From Rhodococcus koreensis (GTDB lineage Bacteria > Actinomycetota > Actinomycetes > Mycobacteriales > Mycobacteriaceae): a stretch of 64,000 nt of DNA. The stretch is taken from the NCBI RefSeq assembly GCF_900105905.1, contig NZ_FNSV01000005.1, positions 4,898,001 through 4,962,000 of the forward strand, written 5' to 3'. A program made the translations under genes and the position numbers. The first letter of the stretch is position 1. Each line of letters starts with the position of its first letter. Positions 25,890 through 34,727 of the stretch are shown in pieces. The notes under the pieces were generated by a model, which searched no databases, was not told where the DNA came from, and worked only from the letters and a program-made list of their open reading frames with translations.

Positions 25890-26804
25890 ATGAACGACAC
25901 CGCGCAACTGACGTATTCGCCCGAGCGGCACGCGATCCTCTCCCCCTCCGGTTCGTTCCGGCTGACGCCGATGACCTGCTCTCTCGGCGCCGAATTGTTC
26001 GACGTGAACCTCGGCGACGTCTCTCGCGACGACGCCCTGTTCGCCGAACTCCGGGAACTGCTGCTCGAGTACAAGGTTCTGTTCTTCCGCGACCAGGACA
26101 TGAGCCGCGCGGAGCACGTGGCGCTCGCCGAGCGTTTCGGCCCGCTCGAGGATCATCCCGTCGCGGGCAGCGACCCCGAGCATCCCGGGCTGGTGCGGAT
26201 CTACAAGGACCTCGACAGCCCGGCCGAGCACTACGAGAACGCCTTCCACTGCGACGCCACCTGGCGTGACAACCCGCCCATGGGGTGCGTGCTCCGCGCC
26301 GTCGAGACGCCGCCGGTGGGTGGCGACACCATCTGGGTGAACATGGCGCTGGCCTACGAGAAACTTCCCGACCGGGTGAAGGAGCAGATCGGCGGACTGC
26401 GCGCCCGGCACAGCATCGAGGCCTCGTTCGGCGCGGCCCAGACGCTGGAGCAGCGGCACGCCCTGCACGATCGGTTCCCCGATGCCGAGCACCCCGTGGT
26501 GCGCACCCACCCGGACACCGGCGAAAAGATCCTGTTCGTCAATTCCTTCGCAACCCACTTCGTCAATTACCACACCCCGGACAACATCCGGTACGGCATC
26601 GACTACGCGCCCGGCAGTAGCAACCTGCTCAACTACCTGATCAGCCAGGCCTCGATCCCCGAGTACCAGGTGCGGTGGCGGTGGACCCCGAACAGTGTTG
26701 CGATCTGGGATAACCGGTCCACACAGCATTACGCCGTCCAGGACTACTGGCCCGCCGTCCGCAAGATGGAACGCGCCGGAATCGTCGGCGATCGGCCCTT
26801 CTGA
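25890..26804 (+). CDS. TauD/TfdA-family Fe(II)/2-oxoglutarate dioxygenase
   Basis: 304-residue dioxygenase that couples 2-oxoglutarate decarboxylation to hydroxylation of a substrate. The facial triad is visible: His120-C-Asp122 (FHCDATW) and His280 (STQHYAVQDY), with Arg291 or Arg295 (RKMERAGI) to bind 2-oxoglutarate. TauD acts on taurine and TfdA on phenoxyacetates; here the substrate is unknown. Close spacing to the BKACE gene (51 bp) suggests the hydroxylated product is oxidised to a beta-keto acid and cleaved. Confidence 0.9.
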   Translation: MNDTAQLTYSPERHAILSPSGSFRLTPMTCSLGAELFDVNLGDVSRDDALFAELRELLLEYKVLFFRDQDMSRAEHVALAERFGPLEDHPVAGSDPEHPGLVRIYKDLDSPAEHYENAFHCDATWRDNPPMGCVLRAVETPPVGGDTIWVNMALAYEKLPDRVKEQIGGLRARHSIEASFGAAQTLEQRHALHDRFPDAEHPVVRTHPDTGEKILFVNSFATHFVNYHTPDNIRYGIDYAPGSSNLLNYLISQASIPEYQVRWRWTPNSVAIWDNRSTQHYAVQDYWPAVRKMERAGIVGDRPF

Positions 26805-26855
26805 ATTTCTCACTTCCACTAGTCATCAGTTCCGATTTCGAAACGGAGAACACCC

Positions 26856-27908
26856 ATGCATTTCCACGACGACGCCCTCTTCCCCGAAAACCAGGAGAAG
26901 CTGGTCATCACGTGTGCCCCGTACGGTCCGGAGTGGGAGCCGGACGACTTCCGCGAGGACCTGCCGCTGACGATGGACGAGCACGTGCAGAAGGCGGTGG
27001 ACTGCTACGAGGCCGGCGCCACCGTGCTGCACATCCACGTCCGTGAACTCGACGGCAAGGGCTCCAAGCGGCTGTCGAAGTTCAACGAACTGCTCGCCGG
27101 ACTGCGGCAGGCGGTGCCGGAGATGATCCTGCAGGTCGGCGGTTCCATCTCGTTCGCCCCCGAGGGTGAGGGTGCGGACGCGAAGTGGCTCTCCGACGAC
27201 ACCCGGCACATGCTCGCCGACCTCGATCCGGCACCGGATCAGGTGACGATCGCGATCAACACCTCGCAGATGAACATCATGGAGTTGATGACCGCCGACG
27301 ACATCGCGGGCACCTCGATGCAGCGGCCCGAGCTGGCCGAGGCGTACCGGGAGATGACGGTCCCGGCCGGTCCGGCGTGGGTGGAGGAGCATCTGCGTCG
27401 TCTGCAGGCGGCCGGGATCCAGCCGCATTTCCAGCTGTCGAGCATCCCGCAGCTCGAGACCGTGGAGCGATTGATCCGGCGTGGGGTCTACACCGGTCCG
27501 CTGAATTTGACCTGGGTCGGTATCGGTGGCGGCTTCGACGGCCCGAATCCGTACAACATCATGAATTTCGTGCAGCGGGTGCCGGACGGTGCGTGCCTGA
27601 CCCTCGAGACGTTGATGCGCAGTGTGCTGCCGGTCAACGCGATGGCGATCGCGATGGGTCTGCATCCGCGGTGCGGCAACGAGGACACGATCTGGGGTCG
27701 CAAGGGCGAGAAGATGACGTCGGTCGCGCAGGTCGAGCAGTTGGTCCGGGTGGCCGGGGAGCTGGGCCGGGAGGTGGCCACCGGTAAGGAGGCCCGCGAC
27801 ATCTACCGGATCGGTCAGACCTACGCCGACGCCGACGAGACCCTCGCCAAGCTCGGTTACGCCCCGAACCGCCGTCCCGGCCAGGTCGGATTCACCCAGC
27901 ACGCCTGA
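26856..27908 (+). CDS. Beta-keto acid cleavage enzyme (BKACE, formerly DUF849)
   Basis: 350-residue TIM-barrel zinc enzyme that condenses a beta-keto acid with acetyl-CoA and cleaves it to acetoacetyl-CoA plus a new CoA or free product. Zinc ligands are expected at His59 and His61 (VLHIHVR), as in Kce of lysine fermentation. QLSSIPQLE, LNLTWVGIGGG and the end TYADADETLAKLGY follow the family. The protein is longer than typical (270-310). Which keto acid it uses is unknown; acetoacetyl-CoA output links naturally to the PHA genes downstream. Confidence 0.9.
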   Translation: MHFHDDALFPENQEKLVITCAPYGPEWEPDDFREDLPLTMDEHVQKAVDCYEAGATVLHIHVRELDGKGSKRLSKFNELLAGLRQAVPEMILQVGGSISFAPEGEGADAKWLSDDTRHMLADLDPAPDQVTIAINTSQMNIMELMTADDIAGTSMQRPELAEAYREMTVPAGPAWVEEHLRRLQAAGIQPHFQLSSIPQLETVERLIRRGVYTGPLNLTWVGIGGGFDGPNPYNIMNFVQRVPDGACLTLETLMRSVLPVNAMAIAMGLHPRCGNEDTIWGRKGEKMTSVAQVEQLVRVAGELGREVATGKEARDIYRIGQTYADADETLAKLGYAPNRRPGQVGFTQHA

Positions 27909-27940
27909 GTTCCCGCACCCGAGGGGATTTCGTCACGAAC

Positions 27941-27995
27941 GGGGAGGGAGCCGGAGGATTCGCTGCTCCTGCCGAGCACGCCCGGCTCCCTCCCC
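27941..27995. terminator. Long hairpin after the BKACE gene
   Basis: Perfect 14-bp stem GGGGAGGGAGCCGG / CCGGCTCCCTCCCC with a 27-base loop, between the BKACE stop and the MFS start. It probably ends or attenuates the AraC-linked transcript and separates it from the carrier/PHA genes. Confidence 0.65.
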
Positions 27996-28032
27996 ACACC
28001 CTTTACCAATCCTGTCGGCCATAGGAGGCCTC

Positions 28033-29340
28033 ATGGGACCGAACACCACCACCGCCCCGGACACTGTCGGCGAGACCGCTGCGCCGGCCCGACGGTCGCG
28101 GGTCTACCCCTGGATCGTCTTCGCGCTCACCTTCGGACTGCTGCTGTCGGACTACATGTCCCGGCAGGTTCTCAGCGCCGTCTTCCCGCTCCTCAAAACC
28201 GAATGGGCGCTGTCCGATTCACAGCTGGCTTCGCTCAGCAGCGTCGTCGCACTCATGGTCGGCCTGCTGACTCTCCCGCTGTCGCTACTGGCCGACCGGT
28301 GGGGCCGGGTCAAGAGCCTGCTTCTCATGGCCGTCCTGTGGAGCGCTGCCACGCTGCTCTGTGCGCTCGCCACCAACTACGAGCAGATGCTCGGCGCCAG
28401 ATTCCTCGTCGGTGTCGGCGAAGCCGCCTACGGCAGTGTCGGCATCGCAGTGGTGCTCAGCGTGTTCGCCCCGCGCGTGCACTCCGCGCTCAGCGGCGCC
28501 TTCATGGGCGGCGGATCGTTCGGTTCCGTGATCGGTGTCGCCCTCGGCGGCGTCATCGCCGTCAACCTCGGCTGGCGCTGGTCGTTCGCCGCGATGGCCG
28601 TCTTCGGCCTCATCCTCGTCGCCCTGTTCCGTGCCCTCGTATCCGAACGGAAACTGACGGACGCCGCCGTCCTCGACGACCCCGCCGACACACCCACCGG
28701 CTTCCGGGCACCGCTCTCGAGCCTCTTCTCCACACCCGCCGTCGTGCTGGCGTACATCGGTGGCGGTCTGCAGATGTTCACCGCGGGCGTCCTGCTGGCG
28801 TGGCTGCCGAGTTTCTTCAACCGCTCATACGGCCTCGCCCCCGACAAGGCCGGCGCGATGGCGTCGATCTTCGTCCTCGCCGTCGGCAGCGGCATGGTGG
28901 TGTGCGGCATCATCACCGACCGTGTGAGCCGGGACGATCCCACCAAGAAATGGACCACGGCCGTCGTGTACGGCGTGCTCTCGCTCGTGTTCCTCGGAGC
29001 CGGTTTCCAGATGCCGTCCGGTTCCACCCAGCTGATCCTGATCGGCATCGGCGCCTTCTTCTCCGCCGGCTCGTCCGGTCCGATCGCCGCGATGGTCGCG
29101 AACCTCACCCACTCCTCGGTGCGTGCCTCCGCCTTCGGCACCCTCACACTCGCCAACAACCTTCTCGGACTGGCACTCGGTCCGTTCGTCGTCGGACTGC
29201 TCGCCGACCGCTTCGGCCTCGTCACCGCCCTGCAGATCGCGCCCCTGATCTACGTCGTCGCGATCGTCGCCCTGATTCTCGGCAAACGTGCCTACCCGGC
29301 CGGACGCCGCAAGCTCGCCGCCCTTACCGCCATCTCTTAG
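28033..29340 (+). CDS. MFS transporter
   Basis: Twelve-helix major facilitator carrier, 435 residues. Markers: SDYMSRQVLSAVFPLLK at helix 1, LSLLADRWGRVKSL between helices 2 and 3, and RFLVGVGEAAYGSVGIAVV at helix 4. This pattern is common in carriers of organic acids and aromatic compounds. Its place between BKACE and the hydrolase/ligase genes suggests it imports the substrate of this cluster; substrate unknown. Ribosome site AGGAGG. Confidence 0.88.
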   Translation: MGPNTTTAPDTVGETAAPARRSRVYPWIVFALTFGLLLSDYMSRQVLSAVFPLLKTEWALSDSQLASLSSVVALMVGLLTLPLSLLADRWGRVKSLLLMAVLWSAATLLCALATNYEQMLGARFLVGVGEAAYGSVGIAVVLSVFAPRVHSALSGAFMGGGSFGSVIGVALGGVIAVNLGWRWSFAAMAVFGLILVALFRALVSERKLTDAAVLDDPADTPTGFRAPLSSLFSTPAVVLAYIGGGLQMFTAGVLLAWLPSFFNRSYGLAPDKAGAMASIFVLAVGSGMVVCGIITDRVSRDDPTKKWTTAVVYGVLSLVFLGAGFQMPSGSTQLILIGIGAFFSAGSSGPIAAMVANLTHSSVRASAFGTLTLANNLLGLALGPFVVGLLADRFGLVTALQIAPLIYVVAIVALILGKRAYPAGRRKLAALTAIS

Positions 29341-29356
29341 GAAACTGGAGCCGACC

Positions 29357-29950
29357 GTGACCACCTCCACCGAACCGACCGTGGTGATCGTGCCCGGACT
29401 GCGCGATCACGTCGCCGACCACTGGCAGACGTTGCTCGCCGAGCGACTCGACAACGTGCGGACGGTGCCGCCGCTCGAGCGGGACAAGCTCAGTCTCGCC
29501 GCGCGGATCGCCGCCCTCGACACCGTTCTCACCGACATCGACGGTCCGGTGGTGCTCGTCGCGCACAGCGCGGGCGTGGCGATCACGGTGCACTGGGCCC
29601 AGCAGGCGTCCCGTCCCGTTCAGGGCGCCCTGCTGGCCACCCCACCGGACTTCGAGGAGCCGCTCCCCGCGGGCTACCCCGCACGCGGGGACCTCGACGC
29701 GAACGGCTGGAACCCCGTCCCCCGGCGCCGGCTCCCGTTCCCCAGCATCGTGGCGGCGAGCACCGACGACCCGCTGGCCCGGTTCCGCCGGGTCGCCGGG
29801 ATGGCCGAATCGTGGGGCAGCAAGCTCGTCGACCTCGGCGCCGTCGGTCACCTCAACCCGGCCGCCGGCTACGGGTACTGGCCGTACGCCGAAGAGCTGC
29901 TCCGCGAGCTGATCAACTCGACCGCCGCCACCGCCGCGTCGTTCGCGTAG
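29357..29950 (+). CDS. RBBP9/YdeN-type serine hydrolase
   Basis: Compact alpha/beta hydrolase, 197 residues. It begins VVIVPGLRDHVADHWQTLL, the RBBP9/YdeN signature, with nucleophile Ser71 in VAHSAGV, Asp in ASTDDPLARF and His in VGHLNPAAGYG. GTG start at 29357 with GGAG ahead, 16 bases after the MFS stop; a longer frame within the MFS gene is less likely. Probably co-transcribed with the acyl-CoA ligase. Substrate unknown. Confidence 0.85.
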   Translation: MTTSTEPTVVIVPGLRDHVADHWQTLLAERLDNVRTVPPLERDKLSLAARIAALDTVLTDIDGPVVLVAHSAGVAITVHWAQQASRPVQGALLATPPDFEEPLPAGYPARGDLDANGWNPVPRRRLPFPSIVAASTDDPLARFRRVAGMAESWGSKLVDLGAVGHLNPAAGYGYWPYAEELLRELINSTAATAASFA

Positions 29951-29986
29951 CGCGACGGCACTGTTCCCCCGACGAGAAAGTTCACC

Positions 29987-31558
29987 GTGCTCAACCTCTC
30001 CGTACTTCTCGAAGACTCGGCCCGCCGATTCCCCGACCGCGTCGCCCTGGTGCTCGGTGACCAGCGGATGACCTACGCCGACCTCGACGCCCAGTCGAAC
30101 CGGGTCGCGAACCTGCTGGTGTCGGCCGGCATCGAACCCGGCGACACGATCGCGCTGTCGTGCCCCAACATTCCGCAGTTCCCCGTCGTCTACTACGGCA
30201 TCCTCAAGGCGGGCGCGGTGGTCGTGCCGCTCAACGTTCTGCTCAAGGATCGTGAGATCGCGTATCACCTCGACGATTCCGATGCCAAGGCCTACTTCTG
30301 CTTCGAGGGCACCCCCGAACTGCCGATGGGCGAGTACGGACTGTCCGGCTTCGCGCAGAGTCCCCGCTGCCGCGCCCTGTTCCGCATCACCACCGACCCG
30401 GCCGCCCCCGCCATGATCGACGGCGTCGGGACGCTCGCCGACGCCCTCGCGCGGCACGACAGCAACTTCGACGCCGTGGTCCGCGAACCCGGGGACACCG
30501 CCGTCATCCTGTACACGAGCGGCACCACCGGAAAACCCAAGGGCGCCGAACTCACCCACGCCAACATGGCGCTGAACGCGCTGACCGCCAACCGGCTGTT
30601 CGACAGCACACCCTCGACCCACGACCGGTATCTGGTGACACTGCCGCTGTTCCACTCGTTCGGCCAGACCGTCACCCTCAACGCAGGCATCTCGGTGGGC
30701 GCGACCCTCGTGCTGCTGCCCCGGTTCGAGGCCCGGGCCGCACTCGACCTCATCGAGCGGGAGGACATCACCGTCTTCGCGGGTGTGCCCACCATGTACT
30801 GGGGGCTGCTCGGCGCCCTCGACGAACATCCCGTCGACATCGACCGCATCGCCCGGAACATGCGCCGTGCCATCTCCGGCGGCGCCGCCCTGCCGGTGGA
30901 GATCCTCACCCGGTTCGCCGACCGGTTCGGCGTGCAGATCCTCGAGGGCTACGGGCTGTCCGAGACGTCGCCGCTCGCGACGTTCAGCGACCCCGCTCTC
31001 GAACCCCGGCCCGGATCGATCGGCGTTCCCGTCTGGGGCATCCAGGCGCGTCTCGTCGACAAGGAGTGGAACACCGTCACCGGGACCGATCAGATCGGTG
31101 AGATCGCGCTGCGCGGTCACAACATCATGAAGGGCTACTACAACCGCCCCGAGGCCACCGCGGAAGTGCTGCGCGACGGCTGGTTCCGCACCGGCGACCT
31201 CGCGCGGGTCGACGAGGACGGCTTCTACTACATCGTCGACCGCGCCAAGGACCTCATCGTGCGCGGCGGTTTCAACGTCTATCCCCGCGAGATCGAGGAC
31301 GTCCTCATCGGGCACGACGCCGTCTCCCTCGCCGCCGTCGTCGGTGTCCCCGACGACAGCCACGGCGAGGAGGTCAAGGCCTACGTCATCCTCGAACCGG
31401 GCGCACAGATCACCCCCGGCGAGCTGATCGCCTGGTCCAAGCAGCAGATGGCGAGCTACAAATACCCTCGCACCGTCGAATTCGTCGACTCCCTGCCGAT
31501 GACCGCCACCGGCAAGATCCTCAAACGCGAACTCGGCCGCACGCCGGCCGCGCTCTGA
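29987..31558 (+). CDS. Fatty-acid/aryl-CoA ligase (AMP-forming)
   Basis: 523-residue ANL-family enzyme that adenylates a carboxylic acid and forms its CoA thioester. AMP loop YTSGTTGKPKG at 176-186, EGYGLSETSPL, the hinge GWFRTGDLARVDEDGF, and the C-terminal catalytic Lys in TATGKILKREL. The size fits medium- or long-chain acids. It lies directly upstream of the PHA synthase and would supply acyl-CoA for beta-oxidation intermediates. GTG start. Confidence 0.92.
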   Translation: MLNLSVLLEDSARRFPDRVALVLGDQRMTYADLDAQSNRVANLLVSAGIEPGDTIALSCPNIPQFPVVYYGILKAGAVVVPLNVLLKDREIAYHLDDSDAKAYFCFEGTPELPMGEYGLSGFAQSPRCRALFRITTDPAAPAMIDGVGTLADALARHDSNFDAVVREPGDTAVILYTSGTTGKPKGAELTHANMALNALTANRLFDSTPSTHDRYLVTLPLFHSFGQTVTLNAGISVGATLVLLPRFEARAALDLIEREDITVFAGVPTMYWGLLGALDEHPVDIDRIARNMRRAISGGAALPVEILTRFADRFGVQILEGYGLSETSPLATFSDPALEPRPGSIGVPVWGIQARLVDKEWNTVTGTDQIGEIALRGHNIMKGYYNRPEATAEVLRDGWFRTGDLARVDEDGFYYIVDRAKDLIVRGGFNVYPREIEDVLIGHDAVSLAAVVGVPDDSHGEEVKAYVILEPGAQITPGELIAWSKQQMASYKYPRTVEFVDSLPMTATGKILKRELGRTPAAL

Positions 31559-31610
31559 CTCACTCCGCACTCTGACATCTCAGAGCACACTTCCATCGAA
31601 AGCTCCGCCC

Positions 31611-33311
31611 ATGAGTACGTCGTCCCCCACTCCGACGACCCCCGACGAGCTGACCGCTCCCCTCGACCTCCTCCTCACCCGCGGAACCCGCGGCGTCGCC
31701 GCCCGCATGCTCCCCGACAGCTCCTGGAGCCGGTTCGGCATCAGCCTCGCCGGCAGGCCCCGCACGGTCGCCCTGCGCGGCGGCGCCCTCGTCCGTGAAC
31801 TCGGTGCGATCGTCGCCGGCACGTCCGACCGGGCTCCCGCCAAGGCGGACAAGCGTTTCGGCGATGCCGCGTGGCAGCAGAATCCCGCCCTGCGGCGGGC
31901 CATGCAGGCGTATCTCGCCACCTCGCACACCGCCACTGCCCTGCTCGAGGACGCCGACCTGGACTGGCGCGATCACGAACGGATGCGGTTCGTCTTCGAC
32001 AACCTGGTCGAAGGACTGTCGCCGACCAACAATCCGTTCCTCAGCCCGCTCGGGTGGAAGGCGATGGTGGACACCGGCGGACTCAGTGCGGTACGCGGTG
32101 TCCGGGCCTTCCTCCGCGACATGCAGTCGAGTCCGCGGGTGCCTGCCATGGTCGAACCCGACGCGTTCGAGGTCGGGGAGCACGTGGCGGCGACGAAGGG
32201 TGCCGTGGTCTTCCAGACCCGCACGTTCGAGCTGATCCACTATGCGCCGCAGACGGAGACGGTCCACGCCACACCGCTGCTGATCGTCCCGCCCGTCATC
32301 AACAAGTACTACATCCTCGACATCGCACCGGGCCGCAGCCTGATCGAGCACCTCGTGCAGCAGGGACAGCAGGTCTTCGCGATCTCCTGGCGCAACCCCC
32401 ACGCCCGGCACCGGGACTGGGGTGCCGACACGTACGGTGCCGCGATCCTGGAGGCTCTCGACGCGGTGCAGTGCATCGCCGGAACCACGAGCGCGCACGT
32501 CCTCGGCACCTGCTCGGGCGGCATTCTCGCCGCCATGGTCGCCGCACACCTCACCGAGATCGGCGAGGGCGACCGTATCGCCGGCCTCACCCTGGCCGTG
32601 ACCGTTCTCGATCAGACCCGCGCCGGAACGGCGTCGGCCATGATGAGCGAGCGTGCCGCTGCCGCGGCGATCCGGGACTCGGCCGCCAAGGGATTCCTCG
32701 ACGGTCGCACGCTCGCGGAGATGTTCGCATGGCTGCGTCCCACCGATCTGGTCTGGCGGTACTGGGTCAACAACTACGTGCAGGGCCGGTCTCCGGCCGC
32801 GTTCGACGTGCTGTTCTGGAACTCGGACACCACCCGCATGGCGGCGGCACTGCACCGCGACCTCGTGCTGCTCGGCCTGCGCAACGCGCTGACGATCCCC
32901 GGTGCCGCCACCATGCTCGGCACGCCCGTCGACCTCGGCACGGTGACCGCGGATTCGTACGTGGTCGGCGGGTCCGCCGACCACCTCTGCCCGTGGCAGT
33001 CGACCTACCGCAGCGCTCGCCTCCTCGGCAGCAAGGACGCGCGGTTCGTGCTGTCGTCGAACGGACACATCGCCTCACTCGTGAACCCGCCGGGCAACCC
33101 GCGGGCGTCGTACCGGTTCGGCGAACCCGTCTCCGAGACGCCGGACGCGTGGCTCGCCACCGCGGAGACTGCGACGGACTCGTGGTGGACCGACTACGCG
33201 CACTGGCTCGCCGAACGCAGCGGACCCGACGTCGACGCACCGCACACCCTCGGTGCCCGGCAGTACCCGCCGCTGGCGCCCGCCCCCGGCACCTATGTGC
33301 ACCACTCCTGA
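31611..33311 (+). CDS. phaC: Polyhydroxyalkanoate synthase
   Basis: 566-residue PHA polymerase of the class I/II length. It polymerises (R)-3-hydroxyacyl-CoA on granules. The lipase-like box GTCSGG carries nucleophile Cys301; Asp is in GGSADHLCPW and His in SSNGHIASLVNPP, completing the triad. LLIVPPVINKYYILDIAPGRS (223-243) is a strongly conserved stretch. A 6-bp hairpin (31570-31585) precedes the start. Clustered with MaoC/PhaJ-like and PhaZ-like genes, forming a compact PHA cycle; no phasin gene is seen. Confidence 0.94.
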   Translation: MSTSSPTPTTPDELTAPLDLLLTRGTRGVAARMLPDSSWSRFGISLAGRPRTVALRGGALVRELGAIVAGTSDRAPAKADKRFGDAAWQQNPALRRAMQAYLATSHTATALLEDADLDWRDHERMRFVFDNLVEGLSPTNNPFLSPLGWKAMVDTGGLSAVRGVRAFLRDMQSSPRVPAMVEPDAFEVGEHVAATKGAVVFQTRTFELIHYAPQTETVHATPLLIVPPVINKYYILDIAPGRSLIEHLVQQGQQVFAISWRNPHARHRDWGADTYGAAILEALDAVQCIAGTTSAHVLGTCSGGILAAMVAAHLTEIGEGDRIAGLTLAVTVLDQTRAGTASAMMSERAAAAAIRDSAAKGFLDGRTLAEMFAWLRPTDLVWRYWVNNYVQGRSPAAFDVLFWNSDTTRMAAALHRDLVLLGLRNALTIPGAATMLGTPVDLGTVTADSYVVGGSADHLCPWQSTYRSARLLGSKDARFVLSSNGHIASLVNPPGNPRASYRFGEPVSETPDAWLATAETATDSWWTDYAHWLAERSGPDVDAPHTLGARQYPPLAPAPGTYVHHS

Positions 33312-33338
33312 CCCGCTCGTCACCGACAGAGGAACACC

Positions 33339-33791
33339 ATGACCCTGCATCTCACCCATCCCGCCGAACTCGTCGAGTCGGTCGGCCGGACCATCGGAAC
33401 CACTGGCCCCTACAAGGTCCTGCAAGACCAGGTGAACCTGTTCGCGGAGGCGACCGGCGACTTCCAGTGGATTCACACCGATCCGGATCGCGCCGCCGAC
33501 GGACCCTTCGGCGGCACCGTCGCACACGGCTATCTGACGCTGTCGCTGGCGCCGAGCATCCTCGCGGAGGCACTCACCGTCGACGGCGTCGACGCCGCCC
33601 TCAACTACGGACTGAACAAGGTCCGGTTCCCGGCGCCGCTTCCGGTCGGATCCGTCCTGCGCGCCACCGTGGCTCTCACCGCAGCCGAACAGAAGCCGGC
33701 CGGCGTCGAAGCAGTGTTCCGGCTGACCTACGAGATCGACGGCGGAACCCGTCCGGTGTGCGTCGCCGACGTCGTGGTGCTCTACACGTGA
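33339..33791 (+). CDS. MaoC-family (R)-enoyl-CoA hydratase, PhaJ-like
   Basis: 150-residue hot-dog-fold hydratase. The hydratase-2 motif is FAEATGDFQWIHTDPDRA, with catalytic Asp and His, followed by GPFGGTVAHGYLTLSL. It would hydrate trans-2-enoyl-CoA to (R)-3-hydroxyacyl-CoA, the PhaC substrate. Located between phaC and the depolymerase, it probably diverts beta-oxidation intermediates to polymer. Stop overlaps the next GTG (GTGA). Confidence 0.9.
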   Translation: MTLHLTHPAELVESVGRTIGTTGPYKVLQDQVNLFAEATGDFQWIHTDPDRAADGPFGGTVAHGYLTLSLAPSILAEALTVDGVDAALNYGLNKVRFPAPLPVGSVLRATVALTAAEQKPAGVEAVFRLTYEIDGGTRPVCVADVVVLYT

Positions 33792-34642
33792 CGGTGACCG
33801 AACTGTTCGGCGGCCGCGACCGGTTCGAGGACAGGGTCGTTCCGGTGTGCGGGCTGCGGATCCGAGTGCGGATCCGCACCGGCACCGGGGTGCCCCTGGT
33901 GCTGTGCAACGGCATCGGGGCCGGCCTGGAAGTGCTCGAACCGCTGGTCGCCGCACTGGATCCGGCCGCGACGATCATCAGCTTCGACGTCCCGGGCACC
34001 GGAGGTTCGCCTGCCTCCCCGGTTCCGTACGCAATCCCGGCCCTCGCCTACGGGCTGAGCCGGTTGCTCGACGAGATCGGGGTCGGCACCGTCGATGTCC
34101 TCGGGTTGTCGTGGGGCGGAGCGCTGGCCCAGCAGTTCGCCCTGCAGCACCCGCGGCGCTGCCGTCGTCTCGTCCTCGTCGCCACCGGCACCGGCGCCCT
34201 CATGATTCCGGGTCATCCGCGCGTGCTCTCGAAGATGCTGACCCCGAAGCGGTTCACCGATCCCGCCTACGCGTCGGCCGTCGCCGGCGACCTGTACGGC
34301 GGCGCCGCCCGCCGCGCCGGCGGCGACGGTGACGTGGCGCGGATCTTCGGGAAGCAGCGGCAGGCCGGCTCCCGGGTCGGCTATCTCCACCAACTCCTCG
34401 CGGGCGCCCTGTGGACGAGCCTTCCCGTCCTGCCGCTGATCCGGCAGCCCACGCTCGTCGTGGCGGGCACCGACGACCCGATCATTCCCGTCCTGAACGC
34501 GCGCATCATGAACGCACTGCTGCCACACGCGACGTTGCACATCCACGCCGGCGGGCACATCGACATCGTCACCGACGCATCCGGACTCGCACCGGTCGTC
34601 GCCGGGTTCCTCGCACACCCGGAAACGGGTGAATCCACGTAG
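33788..34642 (+). CDS. phaZ: Intracellular PHA depolymerase, PhaZ-like
   Basis: 284-residue alpha/beta hydrolase resembling the medium-chain PHA depolymerase of Pseudomonas: GLSWGGALAQQFA with Ser108, ATGTGALMIPGHPRVL, LYGGAARR, GYLHQLLAGALWTS and QPTLVVAGTDDPIIPVLNARIM. The C-terminal GGHIDIV holds the His. It would mobilise stored polymer. GTG 33788 overlaps the MaoC stop by GTGA. The much longer open frame upstream in this phase is an artefact over phaC. Confidence 0.85.
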   Translation: MTVTELFGGRDRFEDRVVPVCGLRIRVRIRTGTGVPLVLCNGIGAGLEVLEPLVAALDPAATIISFDVPGTGGSPASPVPYAIPALAYGLSRLLDEIGVGTVDVLGLSWGGALAQQFALQHPRRCRRLVLVATGTGALMIPGHPRVLSKMLTPKRFTDPAYASAVAGDLYGGAARRAGGDGDVARIFGKQRQAGSRVGYLHQLLAGALWTSLPVLPLIRQPTLVVAGTDDPIIPVLNARIMNALLPHATLHIHAGGHIDIVTDASGLAPVVAGFLAHPETGEST

Positions 34643-34727
34643 GACACCCCCTGCACGTGGGAGACTCGGGTCTGGGAATCACCGCTCGGCGCGACACCGC
34701 AGTGGCCGGTCGGCACAGGAGGCGCCC

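Noticed and set aside
29324..31570. 748-codon minus-strand frame over the hydrolase and acyl-CoA ligase
   Set aside because: Opposite strand of two clear enzymes; no motif, low-complexity composition.
31871..34642. 923-codon plus-strand frame covering phaC and phaJ-like genes
   Set aside because: Only its last 284 codons encode a real protein (PhaZ-like, GTG at 33788); the rest is out of frame with PhaC and Arg-rich.
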